DNA of 60,431 nt from Sva-25 sp037385685 (GTDB lineage: Bacteria; Pseudomonadota; Gammaproteobacteria; Chromatiales; Chromatiaceae): NCBI GenBank assembly GCA_037385685.1, contig JARRMW010000028.1:1-60431 (forward strand), read 5' to 3'. The position numbers and the translations under genes are program-made. The notes below the pieces were generated by a model, which was given only the letters and a program-made list of their open reading frames with translations, was not told where the DNA came from and made no database searches. Position 1 is the first letter of the stretch; every line of letters starts with the position of its first letter. Of this stretch, positions 35,192 to 43,834 are shown piece after piece.

Positions 35192-35262
35192 GGGGTCAGA
35201 GTAAAAACTCACAATTACTGTGAATCAGAAAGACAGGTCTCAAAAGTTTTTACTCTGACCCC
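35192..35262. repeat. GGGGTCAGAGTAAAAA hairpin repeat, copy 1
   Basis: 71 bp, arms GGGGTCAGAGTAAAAACT / AGTTTTTACTCTGACCCC (18 bp perfect). It overlaps the 3' end of ilvA: the repeat supplies that gene's last residues and stop codon. The centre resembles the copy at 45931 (ctgtgaatca versus ctctgaatca). Confidence 0.95.
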
Positions 35263-36458
35263 AATCTTATGCCTTCTTTGCGCAACTCTTCGATGATGGC
35301 CGCAACATGTTCATGCCCGCGGGTCTCGAGTTGCAGCACCACTGCGCGTTCGCCGAGCGCAACCTCGCTCTCGCGGCGTCGCTGGTAAAGCTCGTAGATA
35401 TTGGCACCCTGTCCCGCAATAACTGTCGTAACCCTTGCAATGCTGCCGGGCTTGTCAGGCACGATCACCCTGAGTTCGCATAGCCTCCCATCATGTTCCA
35501 GGCCGCGCCGGACAATGCGTGACAGCAACTTCATGTCGATGTTGCCACCACTGATGACCGCAACGACCTTCTTGCCCGCGAGATCTTCCAGCTTGTCGTA
35601 ATAAAGTGCTGCCAGGCCAACTGCCCCCGCGCCTTCAGCGAGTGTTTTCTCGCGCTCGAGCAGCAGCATGATAGCCGCAGCCGTTTCCTCCTCCGAAACG
35701 GTGACGATCCGGGAGACCAGTTCTCGCACAATCGGCATCGTCAGCTTGCCAACCCTGCGTACGGCAATGCCGTCCGAGATCGTGGATGCGGTCTCGACAG
35801 GCGTGATTTCGCCAGCCGCAACGCTTTTCTGCATCGCCGGCAGGTGCTCCGACTCGACGCCGACCACCTCCACATCGGGTCGTTTCGCCTTGATGGCAGT
35901 CGCAATGCCTGAAATGAGGCCACCACCTCCCACGGGAACGATGACAGCATCCATGTCGGGCACTTGCTCGAGCAGCTCCAGTCCGATGGTCCCCTGCCCG
36001 GCGATGACAGCCTCATCGTCGAATGCATGCACGAGCGTATAGCCATGCTCCTGCCGGAGTCTGCTCGCCTCCTCGAACGCATCGTCATAACCGGCGCCGT
36101 GCAAGACGATGTCTGCACCGAGCTCGCGCGTCCCGTTCACCTTTGACAGCGGCGTGGTTTCGGGCATGACAATGATGCACTTCAGACCGCAAACCCGTGC
36201 GGCATGGGCCACGCCCTGGGCATGGTTGCCGGCCGAGGCGGCGACAATGCCTGCTTCGCGCTCCTCATCCGAGAGTGAGAGAATCCTGTTCAGCGCACCA
36301 CGATCCTTGAAGGAGCCGGTCTTCTGCAGGTTCTCGAGTTTCAGGTAAAGCGAGCAACCGGTCAGTTGGCTAAGCTTCTCGCTGTAGGGACAGGGTGTCA
36401 GCAGGACGTCGCCACCGATACGCTGGCGTGCAAATTCGATCTCGTTGATGCTGATCAT
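35250..36458 (-). CDS. Threonine dehydratase with ACT domain
   Basis: 402 residues. PLP-dependent deamination of threonine to 2-oxobutyrate. LENLQKTGSFKDRGALN holds the PLP lysine, SAGNHAQGVA and VGGGGLISGI are standard, and a C-terminal ACT domain (about 330-400; LRVIVPDKPGSIARVTTVIAGQGANI) is present. The length and single ACT domain match the catabolic-style or short IlvA/TdcB group. The last codons (GSE, stop) come from the hairpin repeat, so the original C-terminus was replaced. It is divergent from the amino-acid dehydrogenase gene by 79 bp. The ATG at 36458 starts the conserved region. Confidence 0.93.
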   Translation of the reverse strand: MISINEIEFARQRIGGDVLLTPCPYSEKLSQLTGCSLYLKLENLQKTGSFKDRGALNRILSLSDEEREAGIVAASAGNHAQGVAHAARVCGLKCIIVMPETTPLSKVNGTRELGADIVLHGAGYDDAFEEASRLRQEHGYTLVHAFDDEAVIAGQGTIGLELLEQVPDMDAVIVPVGGGGLISGIATAIKAKRPDVEVVGVESEHLPAMQKSVAAGEITPVETASTISDGIAVRRVGKLTMPIVRELVSRIVTVSEEETAAAIMLLLEREKTLAEGAGAVGLAALYYDKLEDLAGKKVVAVISGGNIDMKLLSRIVRRGLEHDGRLCELRVIVPDKPGSIARVTTVIAGQGANIYELYQRRRESEVALGERAVVLQLETRGHEHVAAIIEELRKEGIRLGSE

Positions 36459-36537
36459 GCGGGGGTGACGTCCTGTTTCTTCACAATGTCTATGATAGTA
36501 ACCATACACATAACAAAGAGCGATAGAGAGGAGCCCG

Positions 36538-37650
36538 TTGGAAGAGAGTTTCCGATTTGCCGATGAACTCGGCCCGATGAAAGTCATCCACCTGCACGAA
36601 CCCTCGATTGACCTGAAGGCCGTGCTTGTTGTCGACAATGTTGCCAAGGGTCCCTCGATCGGCGGCCTGCGCATGGCACCCGACGTCTCGACCGAAGAGT
36701 GCTACCGTCTTGCCCGCGCCATGACCTTCAAAAACGCGGCTGCAGGACTCCCTCACGGCGGCGGCAAGTCGGTACTTTACGGCGACCCGAAAATGCCGCG
36801 CGAACAGAAGGAGAGACTCATTCGAACCCTGGCACGCATGCTCGAGGATGAGAAACACTATATCTTCGGTCCGGACATGGGCACCGACGAGGAATGCATG
36901 GCCTGGGTCAGGGACGAGATCAACCGTTCCGTCGGCTTGCCACGCGAGATCGGTGGTATCCCGCTCGACGAGATCGGCGCAACGGGCTTTGGTATCAGTC
37001 ATGTCGTCGACGTCGCACTGCCCTCCTGTGATTTCGAAATCGAGGGTGCGCGTGTCGCCGTGCAGGGTTTCGGTGCCGTCGGCAAAAACGCTGCACGCTT
37101 TCTTTCCGGGATGGGCGCAATACTCGTAGCGGCGGCCGATTCGCAAGGCACCATTCATAATCCCGACGGGCTCGATATCGGTGATCTCATCGAGCTCAAG
37201 GAGCAGGGGCGCAGCGTCATCGATTACGGTGATGGCGAAATCTCGGATTGCGAGGGCATTATCGATATCGAGTGCGAGATCTGGATCCCGGCAGCTCGGC
37301 CAGATGTTGTCGACGAGCAGAATGTCGAACGCATGAACACCCGGCTCGTGGTACAGGGCGCCAATATCCCCTTCACGCCGGGTGCAGAAATGATCCTGCA
37401 TCAGAAAGGCGTGCTCTGTATCCCTGATTTCATCGCCAATGCCGGCGGTGTCATCTGCGCAGCCATGGAATACCAGGGGATGAGCCAGACGGCAACACTG
37501 CAGGTGATCGAGGAGAAACTTCGCCGCAATACCGAACTGGTCCTCGCCGAGTCTGCTGCGAATGGCATCCTGCCGCGCGAGGCAGCAGAACGAATGGCGC
37601 GCAAACGTATCGAAAAGGCGATGAGCGTGCGGCGCTTCAATCTCTTCTGA
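36538..37650 (+). CDS. Leu/Glu/Phe/Val dehydrogenase-family enzyme
   Basis: 370 residues, starting at TTG behind a GAGAGGAG ribosome site. GPSIGGLRM, MTFKNAAAGLPHGGGKSVL (substrate lysine), FGPDMGT and a Rossmann GFGAVGKNAARFL mark the Glu/Leu/Phe/Val dehydrogenase family. The length fits leucine-dehydrogenase-like members better than classic glutamate dehydrogenase (about 420-450). It would interconvert an amino acid and its 2-oxoacid using NAD(P). Substrate preference cannot be read. It is divergent from threonine dehydratase and upstream of a 2-oxoacid oxidoreductase operon, suggesting amino-acid breakdown. Confidence 0.92.
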   Translation: MEESFRFADELGPMKVIHLHEPSIDLKAVLVVDNVAKGPSIGGLRMAPDVSTEECYRLARAMTFKNAAAGLPHGGGKSVLYGDPKMPREQKERLIRTLARMLEDEKHYIFGPDMGTDEECMAWVRDEINRSVGLPREIGGIPLDEIGATGFGISHVVDVALPSCDFEIEGARVAVQGFGAVGKNAARFLSGMGAILVAAADSQGTIHNPDGLDIGDLIELKEQGRSVIDYGDGEISDCEGIIDIECEIWIPAARPDVVDEQNVERMNTRLVVQGANIPFTPGAEMILHQKGVLCIPDFIANAGGVICAAMEYQGMSQTATLQVIEEKLRRNTELVLAESAANGILPREAAERMARKRIEKAMSVRRFNLF

Positions 37651-37662
37651 GGCAGAAATCCT

Positions 37663-37935
37663 GTCATTGCGAGAGGATGTCGTGAGCGTGGTAATCCCGA
37701 TGACAGAGATCGCCACACCTTGCTGAGCAAGGTTCGCGATGACAAGGTTTCACTTCAGTGGAATACGTCATTTAGAGGAAGCTGCAGCGACCGCGGCAAT
37801 CTTGTCATTGCAGAATATTCTAATTGCCAGGAAGTGCATGACGCCAGGTTGATGTTGAACGTTGTCATTGCGAGGGAGTGCAGCGACCGTGGCAATCCCG
37901 ACGATTGGCTATCGATTGTCAGCATGAGATCGCCA
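37663..37935. repeat. Cluster of degenerate GTCATTGCGAG repeats
   Basis: Three decayed copies of a dispersed element starting GTCATTGCGAG..: at 37663-37743 (ending TTCGCGATGAC, imperfect terminal inverted repeat), around 37769-37815 (CAGCGACCGCGGCAATC) and from 37863 (GTCATTGCGAGGGAGTGCAGCGACCGTGGCAATCCC). This fills most of the gap between the dehydrogenase and the oxidoreductase operon. No gene is seen in it. Confidence 0.8.
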
Positions 37936-37990
37936 AGCCGGACTGAGGTCTTCTTGTGATGATAAAGGAGCGCAAAAACGCACCAGAACC

Positions 37991-38019
37991 GGAGTCGGAG
38001 TCAGATTGATTCCGACCCC
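37991..38019. repeat. Short inverted repeat before oxidoreductase operon
   Basis: AGTCGGA-N11-TCCGAC with flanking GG/CC (GGAGTCGGAGTCAGATTGATTCCGACCCC), ending 9 bp before the ribosome site of the next gene. It is probably another small dispersed palindrome; a role as operator is possible. Confidence 0.6.
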
Positions 38020-38033
38020 TCGATTACGGAGGG

Positions 38034-38981
38034 ATGATGTACAGAATCCGTTTCCATGGCCGCGGTGGCCAGGGCATGAAGACGGCCAGCCGCATGCTCG
38101 GCGCAGCCTTTTTCCTTGAAGGCTACGAAGTACAGGACGCCCCGCGCTACGGTGCAGAACGCCGTGGCGCGCCCATCTTCGCCTACGTGCGCGCATCGAA
38201 GGAGCCCATCAACGAGCGCGGCATCATCCTGCATCCCGACCTCGTCATCGTTGCCGACGACTCGCTGGTGCCCGTACCAGCCGCCGGCGTCATGGCCGGG
38301 CTAACGCTTCGGACCGTGCTGCTGATCAGCACGACCGAAACTGCCGACGAGTGGAAACATCGCCTCAATCTCGACAGCACCGTCCTGACCCTGCCAGCAC
38401 CCGAAGAGGTCGAAGATCGCCTCGAACTGCGCTATGTCGGCACGGAGTGCGCCGGGGCCGCCGCGTGCCTGACGGGTGCCATCTCGAAGGAGAAGCTCGA
38501 GCAGGCGATCCGCGACGAGCTACAAGGCAAGTCCGACAAGGTCATCGAACGCAACATCGCCATGGCGATGGACGGTTATGACCGCATGAACGATCACAAG
38601 GGTTTGATCAGGGAAAGCGGCCTGCCGTCAGCGAGGGCGTATGAGCCGCCCGCCTGGATTGACATGCCTTTCGAGGCAGCGCGCATCTCTTCACCGTCCA
38701 TTCACACGGGTCTGACGAGCGTCATGGTCCGCACCGGCCTGTGGCGCACGATGCGACCCGTCATCGAGTACGAGAACTGCAAGAAATGCTGGTGGGTCTG
38801 CAGCGGCTCCTGCCCCGACGGGGCCATCTCGGTCAATAGCGAGGGCGCGCCCGAGATCGACTACGACCACTGCAAGGGCTGCCTGACCTGCGTCAGCGTC
38901 TGCCCGTCGCATGCCATCGTCACCATTCCCGAACACGAAGCGGTCAAGGTACCCGACAAAGAACCGGAGGCGACGCCATGA
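38034..38981 (+). CDS. 2-oxoacid:ferredoxin oxidoreductase, fused gamma-delta subunit
   Basis: 315 residues joining a gamma domain (about 1-190; FHGRGGQGMKTASRMLGAAFF) to a delta-type 2x[4Fe-4S] ferredoxin domain (about 240-300; CKKCWWVCSGSCPDGAI and CKGCLTCVSVCP). The first cluster motif has an unusual CxxCxxxCxxxC spacing. It works with the next two genes to oxidise a 2-oxoacid to acyl-CoA plus CO2, passing electrons to ferredoxin. GGAGGG lies right before ATG-ATG, so the second ATG (38037) may be used. The stop overlaps the alpha-subunit start (ATGA). Confidence 0.93.
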   Translation: MMYRIRFHGRGGQGMKTASRMLGAAFFLEGYEVQDAPRYGAERRGAPIFAYVRASKEPINERGIILHPDLVIVADDSLVPVPAAGVMAGLTLRTVLLISTTETADEWKHRLNLDSTVLTLPAPEEVEDRLELRYVGTECAGAAACLTGAISKEKLEQAIRDELQGKSDKVIERNIAMAMDGYDRMNDHKGLIRESGLPSARAYEPPAWIDMPFEAARISSPSIHTGLTSVMVRTGLWRTMRPVIEYENCKKCWWVCSGSCPDGAISVNSEGAPEIDYDHCKGCLTCVSVCPSHAIVTIPEHEAVKVPDKEPEATP

Positions 38982-40249
38982 ACAGGAAACTCCTGACCGG
39001 CAACGGGGCAGCGGCCTGGGGCGCACGACTTGCGCGCATCGACTATGTACCGGCATTCCCGATCACGCCACAAACCGAGATCATCGAGACACTCGAACAC
39101 TGGATCGACAACGATCAGATGCCCGGCCGCCTCGTAACCCTGGAATCGGAACATTCCATGATCACGGCGGCGGGCGCTGCGGCCGCAACCGGTGTGCGCG
39201 TCTTCAGCGCGACCTCGAGCCAGGGACTGCTGTACGGCATGGAGATGCTCTACACGGTCGCGGGCTGGCGCGCGCCTTTCGTGCTCATCAACGTCTCGCG
39301 GGGGCTCTCTGCACCGATCACGCTTGAGGCCGATCACAACGATGTCATGGCCGCGCGTGACAGCGGTTTTTTGCAGCTCCACTGTGCCACCTGCCAGGAG
39401 GTGCTGGACAGTACGCTGATCGCCTACCGGCTGGCCGAGGATGCACGCGTGCGTCTGCCGGCCATCGTCAACCAGGACGGCTTCTATCTCTCGTTCACGC
39501 GCGAGCCGGTCGAGATCCCGGAACAGAACACCATGGAATCCTTCCTGCCGCCCTTCGATCCGGAGAACATGCAATTTCGTGCCAGCGCACCCGTCAGCCA
39601 GGCCGTCGCAGTGCTTGGCGGCGTGCCCTACTCCTACTTCCGTTACGAGACACATCTCGCCTCGCTGCAAGCACTCGAGGTCTACGATGAAGTCGCGGCC
39701 GAGTTCGAACAGATCACGGGCCGCGCCAATCCGGCCGTCGAGTGCTACCGCACGGAAGATGCCGAGTTCGTCTTCGTCATGCTGGGCGCCTTCGCGACCA
39801 AGGCACGCCAGGCCGTGGACCAGTTGCGCGAGGCCGGCTGGCCCATCGGGCTCGTGCGCCCGCGGCTGTTCAGGCCCTTCCCGGAGGAAAAGATCCGCGA
39901 AGCATTGAAAGGCAAGCAGGGCGTCGCCGTCATCGACCAGAACATCTCCTTCGGGCGCGGCGGTGTGCTCTACACGGAGCTGGCATCAAGCCTCCTTGGC
40001 CGCCCGGAAATGCCGACTATTGTCACAAGTTTCATCGGCGGGCTCGGCGGGCGCGATATCAGTGCCGAGGAGTTCTATGAGATAGCAAAGGTCACGAAGC
40101 AGGCTGTCGCCGATGGCAAGGCACCCGAGCCACGCCTGCTCTACACGGAAACCGAACTGCGGGAGGTGCGCAAGCTGCAGGACATCGCGAAGGTCGAGCG
40201 ACACGAACTGGAGAACGCGTCGCCAATTGCAATGGAGGACAAGCCATGA
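38978..40249 (+). CDS. 2-oxoacid:ferredoxin oxidoreductase, alpha subunit
   Basis: 423 residues, pyruvate/2-oxoisovalerate type. Landmarks are a pyrimidine-binding domain (FPITPQTEIIETLEHWI, ESEHSMITAAGAAAATGVRVFSATSSQGLLYGMEML) and a C-terminal domain II (VGLVRPRLFRPFPEEKI-like, DQNISFGRGGVLYTEL). It is coupled by 4-bp overlaps to both neighbours. Which 2-oxoacid is used (pyruvate, 2-oxobutyrate, branched chain or aryl) cannot be decided by eye. Confidence 0.94.
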   Translation: MNRKLLTGNGAAAWGARLARIDYVPAFPITPQTEIIETLEHWIDNDQMPGRLVTLESEHSMITAAGAAAATGVRVFSATSSQGLLYGMEMLYTVAGWRAPFVLINVSRGLSAPITLEADHNDVMAARDSGFLQLHCATCQEVLDSTLIAYRLAEDARVRLPAIVNQDGFYLSFTREPVEIPEQNTMESFLPPFDPENMQFRASAPVSQAVAVLGGVPYSYFRYETHLASLQALEVYDEVAAEFEQITGRANPAVECYRTEDAEFVFVMLGAFATKARQAVDQLREAGWPIGLVRPRLFRPFPEEKIREALKGKQGVAVIDQNISFGRGGVLYTELASSLLGRPEMPTIVTSFIGGLGGRDISAEEFYEIAKVTKQAVADGKAPEPRLLYTETELREVRKLQDIAKVERHELENASPIAMEDKP

Positions 40250-41163
40250 GCGAAACCATTTTCAAGCATATGCGCGACTTGCCCTCGACGCACCTGCTCG
40301 GCACCGGCACGCCGATGTGCGCGGGCTGCGGCGGGCTGCAGGCGATCCACCAGGTCTACGACGTACTCGGCAAGAATACGGTCTTCGTCAACGCGGCGGG
40401 CTGCATGACGCTGCTGTCGGTCTACCCTTTCACGCCGTTTCGCGGCTCCTGGCTCTACACCGCCATGGCCTCGGCCCCGGCCGGTGCGCAAGGCATTCGT
40501 GACGCGCTCGATATCCTCATCGAACAAAAGAAACTTGATGCCAGCGAGGACCTGCAGGTGGTGGTGCTGACCGGCGACGGCTCGGCCTACGGCATGGGAC
40601 TGTCGGCCACCTCGAGCGCCATGGACCGCAACCTGGATTTTATCTACATCTGCTACGACAACGAGGGCTACGGCAACACGGGACAACAATACTCTGACGC
40701 GACACCGCACGGCGCCAGGACCTCGACCAGCACCGGCCCCGGCGGTCACCCGGGCTACAAGAAAGACCTCTTCTCCATCTGGGCCGCGCACAAACCAGCC
40801 TATGTCGCGACCATCATCGGCGCAGAGCCACTGGACCTCGCGCGCAAGATCGAAAAGGCACGCGATAGCAAGGGACCGCGCCTCATCATCTCGCTCTCGC
40901 CCTGCCCCACGGGCTGGGACTTCGACCCGTCGCTGACGGCGGAGATTGGCAAGCTCGCGGTCCGTACCGGCATCTGGCCACTGAAAGAGTATGAGAACGG
41001 CAAGATCACGCATACAAAGAAACCGGCAAAGCGGGTTCCCGTCGAGGAATATCTCAAGTTGCAAGGCCGCTACAAGCACCTCTTCGAACCCGAACGCGAC
41101 GAAACACTATTGGCCGATATCCAGGCACGCGTCGATGCTTACTGGGCAGACGTCGAATCATGA
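40246..41163 (+). CDS. 2-oxoacid:ferredoxin oxidoreductase, beta (TPP) subunit
   Basis: 305 residues. It binds thiamine diphosphate via GDGSAYGMGLSATSSAMDRN..FIYICYDNEGYGNTG and a proximal [4Fe-4S] cluster via MCAGCGGLQAIH plus further cysteines (AAGCM, SPCPTGW). Together with the gamma-delta and alpha genes it completes a pyruvate-oxidoreductase-type enzyme. The stop overlaps the ligase start by 4 bp, so all four genes form one tightly coupled operon. Confidence 0.95.
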   Translation: MSETIFKHMRDLPSTHLLGTGTPMCAGCGGLQAIHQVYDVLGKNTVFVNAAGCMTLLSVYPFTPFRGSWLYTAMASAPAGAQGIRDALDILIEQKKLDASEDLQVVVLTGDGSAYGMGLSATSSAMDRNLDFIYICYDNEGYGNTGQQYSDATPHGARTSTSTGPGGHPGYKKDLFSIWAAHKPAYVATIIGAEPLDLARKIEKARDSKGPRLIISLSPCPTGWDFDPSLTAEIGKLAVRTGIWPLKEYENGKITHTKKPAKRVPVEEYLKLQGRYKHLFEPERDETLLADIQARVDAYWADVES

Positions 41164-42854
41164 CCGGCAAGAGCTACTTTCACCGCGGTGGCGACACACC
41201 ACTGCTCGGTGAGACCATCCCCGAGCACTTCGCGCGCATCGTTAAGCAGTTCCCGGACAACGAGGCCATCGTCTCGATTCCGCAGAACCGCCGCCTGACT
41301 TACCGTCAGCTCTTCGAAGAGAACGACAGGATTGCGAAAGGTCTGCTGGCGCTCGGCTTTGGCAAGGGCGACCGGCTCGGCGTCTGGTCGACCAACAACA
41401 TCGAGTGGCTGCTGCTTCAGCTCGCGACCGCGCGGATCGGCGTCGTGCTCGTCAACATCAACCCGGCCTATCGGCCGCGCGAACTGGCCTATGCGCTGCA
41501 GCGTTCCGAGGTGGAGTGCGTCGTTACCATCCCATCCTTCAGAACGAGTGACTATGTCGGCATGCTGGCCGAGCTGGTGCCTGAATTAACAGCATCCAAA
41601 CCCGGCGAGTTCAACAACACTGAACTGCCGTTTCTCAGGCGCGTGATCCTGTATGACCCGGCCGACCCCGACAACACGCAACGCCCGCATCCCGGTTTCA
41701 ATACATGGCCGGAACTGCTTGAGGCAGGTGACTCCATCACGTCGGAGACGCTCGATGAAGCCACCGCCGAACTCGATATCGACGACCCGATCAACATCCA
41801 GTACACCTCGGGCACGACCGGCTTTCCGAAAGCCGTGGTGCTGACGCATCACAACATCCTCAACAACGGCTGGTTCACGGCACGCGCGATGCATTTCAAG
41901 GACAAGGACAGGCTCTGTATCCCGGTGCCCTTCTACCACTGCTTCGGCATGGTCGTCGCCAACCTTGCCTACCTCACGGTCGGTGGCTGCGGCGTGATCG
42001 CGGCGGAACACTTCGACCCCGGGGCGACGCTTAATGCAATCCAGGCCGAACGCTGCACAGCGCTACATGGCGTGCCGACCATGTTCATCGCCCAGCTCGA
42101 GCATCCCGATTTCAAGCGCTTCGATCTGACCAGCCTGCGCACCGGCATCATGGCGGGCGCCCCCTGCCCGCCCGAGCTCATGAAGCGCGTCATGTCTGAG
42201 ATGCACTGCCCGGAGATTCTCATCGCCTACGGTGAGACCGAGGCCTCGCCGCTGACACACCTGACGACGCGCGAGGACAGCCTGGAGCGGCGCACGACAA
42301 CTGTCGGTCGCAACCTGCCGCACCAGGAGGTGAAGATCGTCGACACCGTCACGCACAGGACCGTGCCGCTCGGCGAGACCGGCGAGATCTGCTTTCGCGG
42401 CTACCACATCATGCGCGGCTACTACGGCGACGAAGAGGCGACGCAGAAGGCACTCGACGAGAGCGGCTGGCTCTATTCAGGCGACCTCGGCGTCATGGAC
42501 GCAGAAGGGTACGTCAGCATCACGGGACGATTGAAAGAGATGATCATCCGGGGCGGCGAGAATATCTACCCGCGCGAGATCGAGGACTTCCTTTTCACCC
42601 ATCCGAAGATTTCAGAGGTGGCCGTCTTCGGCATCCCGGACGAATTCTACGGCGAGGAGATCATGGCCTGGATCCAGCTCCACGCCGGCGAAACCGCGAC
42701 CGGGGAGGAGATCCGGGAGTACTGCAAGGGACAACTGGCCCACTTCAAGATACCGAAGCACATCCGGTTCGTGGATGAATTCCCAATGACGGTGACGGGG
42801 AAGTTACAAAAGTTCCGGATGAGGGAGATGGTGATGGAGGAGATGAAAAAATAG
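41160..42854 (+). CDS. AMP-forming acyl-CoA ligase
   Basis: 564 residues, ANL superfamily. It has the P-loop YTSGTTGFPKAVVLTHHNIL, A5 YGETEASP, A7 YSGDLGVMD, A8 GRLKEMIIRGGENIYPREIE and the catalytic lysine in MTVTGKLQKFRM. It resembles medium-chain or ACSF2-like acyl-CoA synthetases. As the last gene of the oxidoreductase operon it would activate the free carboxylic acid matching the acyl-CoA made by the oxidoreductase (inference). The exact acid is unknown. Confidence 0.94.
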   Translation: MTGKSYFHRGGDTPLLGETIPEHFARIVKQFPDNEAIVSIPQNRRLTYRQLFEENDRIAKGLLALGFGKGDRLGVWSTNNIEWLLLQLATARIGVVLVNINPAYRPRELAYALQRSEVECVVTIPSFRTSDYVGMLAELVPELTASKPGEFNNTELPFLRRVILYDPADPDNTQRPHPGFNTWPELLEAGDSITSETLDEATAELDIDDPINIQYTSGTTGFPKAVVLTHHNILNNGWFTARAMHFKDKDRLCIPVPFYHCFGMVVANLAYLTVGGCGVIAAEHFDPGATLNAIQAERCTALHGVPTMFIAQLEHPDFKRFDLTSLRTGIMAGAPCPPELMKRVMSEMHCPEILIAYGETEASPLTHLTTREDSLERRTTTVGRNLPHQEVKIVDTVTHRTVPLGETGEICFRGYHIMRGYYGDEEATQKALDESGWLYSGDLGVMDAEGYVSITGRLKEMIIRGGENIYPREIEDFLFTHPKISEVAVFGIPDEFYGEEIMAWIQLHAGETATGEEIREYCKGQLAHFKIPKHIRFVDEFPMTVTGKLQKFRMREMVMEEMKK

Positions 42855-42886
42855 CGGACAGGCGGGTTTCCTGTTCGTTCAAGCGA

Positions 42887-43750
42887 TCAACCGAGGGCTG
42901 CTCCCTGTTGATCATCCCGTCTGGAGGCTGGAATGACATGCGTCACCGATCCGGACTTTGAGAACAGCGCATGCCGGTTCAGCCAGGTCATGAGCACAGC
43001 TGCGGCAACGTAAACATACATGTCATAGGGTTGCGCGTCAGGCCAGAGCGGGTTGTTCATCTGGAAATGAAACAGCATGGCAAGAAGAATGCTACCGCGT
43101 CCGTTATTGAATAGAGCCGTCAGGATCACACTGCAGGCGACTGAGCCTGCGAAGAAGGGCATGAAGTCCCAGGCTGCCTGCGGCGTTCCACTGAGCATGA
43201 ATGCCGGCAGGTGCCAGACTGCCCAGATCACACCGAGGACAAGACCGGCCATGACAGGCACGAGATGCCGCTGGAGAATCGGGAGGGCAAAGCCGCGCCA
43301 GCCGATTTCCTCTACCGGCCCGAGAATCAGCATGAAACCAATCGCTGGCATGAGTGCACTGAAGGGCTCAGTGAACATCGGTGCGGACAGCGCGTTTCCT
43401 TTCAGCGCCGCACCTGTAAAAGAAATTACAGGAAAGCCGATCAGCAAAAAGCCATACCACCAGGGTGAAGCCCGCCACAGGAAGAGGCGCGACAGGAACT
43501 TTCCGATCCCGGCAAGACCCGCGCTTCGCCCTACGAGTATCAGGGCAGCAATCGCAGGCGCATAAACGGCAAGAATGAAAAGCGGATGGCTTCCGCTCAG
43601 TTCACCAAAGGTTCGAACAACCCAGTCTGTCGCAAATACGAACAGCGCAAACAGCGACCACGCCAGTCCAAAGACAATCAACAGAAATTGCACCAGCTGG
43701 CCTGACCCGATCTGCCTTGCAGTATATTTGGGGTCAGAGTAAAAATTCAT
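42887..43750 (-). CDS. CPBP-family intramembrane metalloprotease
   Basis: 287 residues, about eight helices, Rce1/CAAX-protease type with PVEEIGWRGFALP (catalytic EExxxR), WHLPAF and LFHFQMNNP. The reading frame begins inside a hairpin repeat: ATG-AATTTTTACTCTGACCCC encodes the first seven residues (MNFYSDP), and the familiar sequence only starts near residue 16 (GQLVQFLLIVFGLAW). No other ATG precedes the conserved part, so the repeat seems to have replaced the native start. GTG at about residue 20 is a possible alternative start. Confidence 0.85.
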   Translation of the reverse strand: MNFYSDPKYTARQIGSGQLVQFLLIVFGLAWSLFALFVFATDWVVRTFGELSGSHPLFILAVYAPAIAALILVGRSAGLAGIGKFLSRLFLWRASPWWYGFLLIGFPVISFTGAALKGNALSAPMFTEPFSALMPAIGFMLILGPVEEIGWRGFALPILQRHLVPVMAGLVLGVIWAVWHLPAFMLSGTPQAAWDFMPFFAGSVACSVILTALFNNGRGSILLAMLFHFQMNNPLWPDAQPYDMYVYVAAAVLMTWLNRHALFSKSGSVTHVIPASRRDDQQGAALG

Positions 43751-43802
43751 TATTTCCGAATAAATCAGTTAGTTGAAAAATTTCTATTTCTACTCTGACC
43801 CC
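43730..43802. repeat. Hairpin repeat, copy 2
   Basis: 73 bp, GGGGTCAGAGTAAAAATTC...TACTCTGACCCC. The interior (CATTATTTCCGAATAAATCAG) is nearly identical to copy 3 at 45033. It overlaps the first 21 bases of the CPBP gene and supplies its ATG. Confidence 0.95.
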
Positions 43803-43834
43803 TTTAAGGCGGAACACTATCCCCAGGACAATCG

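Noticed and set aside
36490..37716. 408-codon minus-strand frame opposite the amino-acid dehydrogenase
   Set aside because: Longer than the real gene, but without motifs. The plus strand has all dehydrogenase signatures and a ribosome site.
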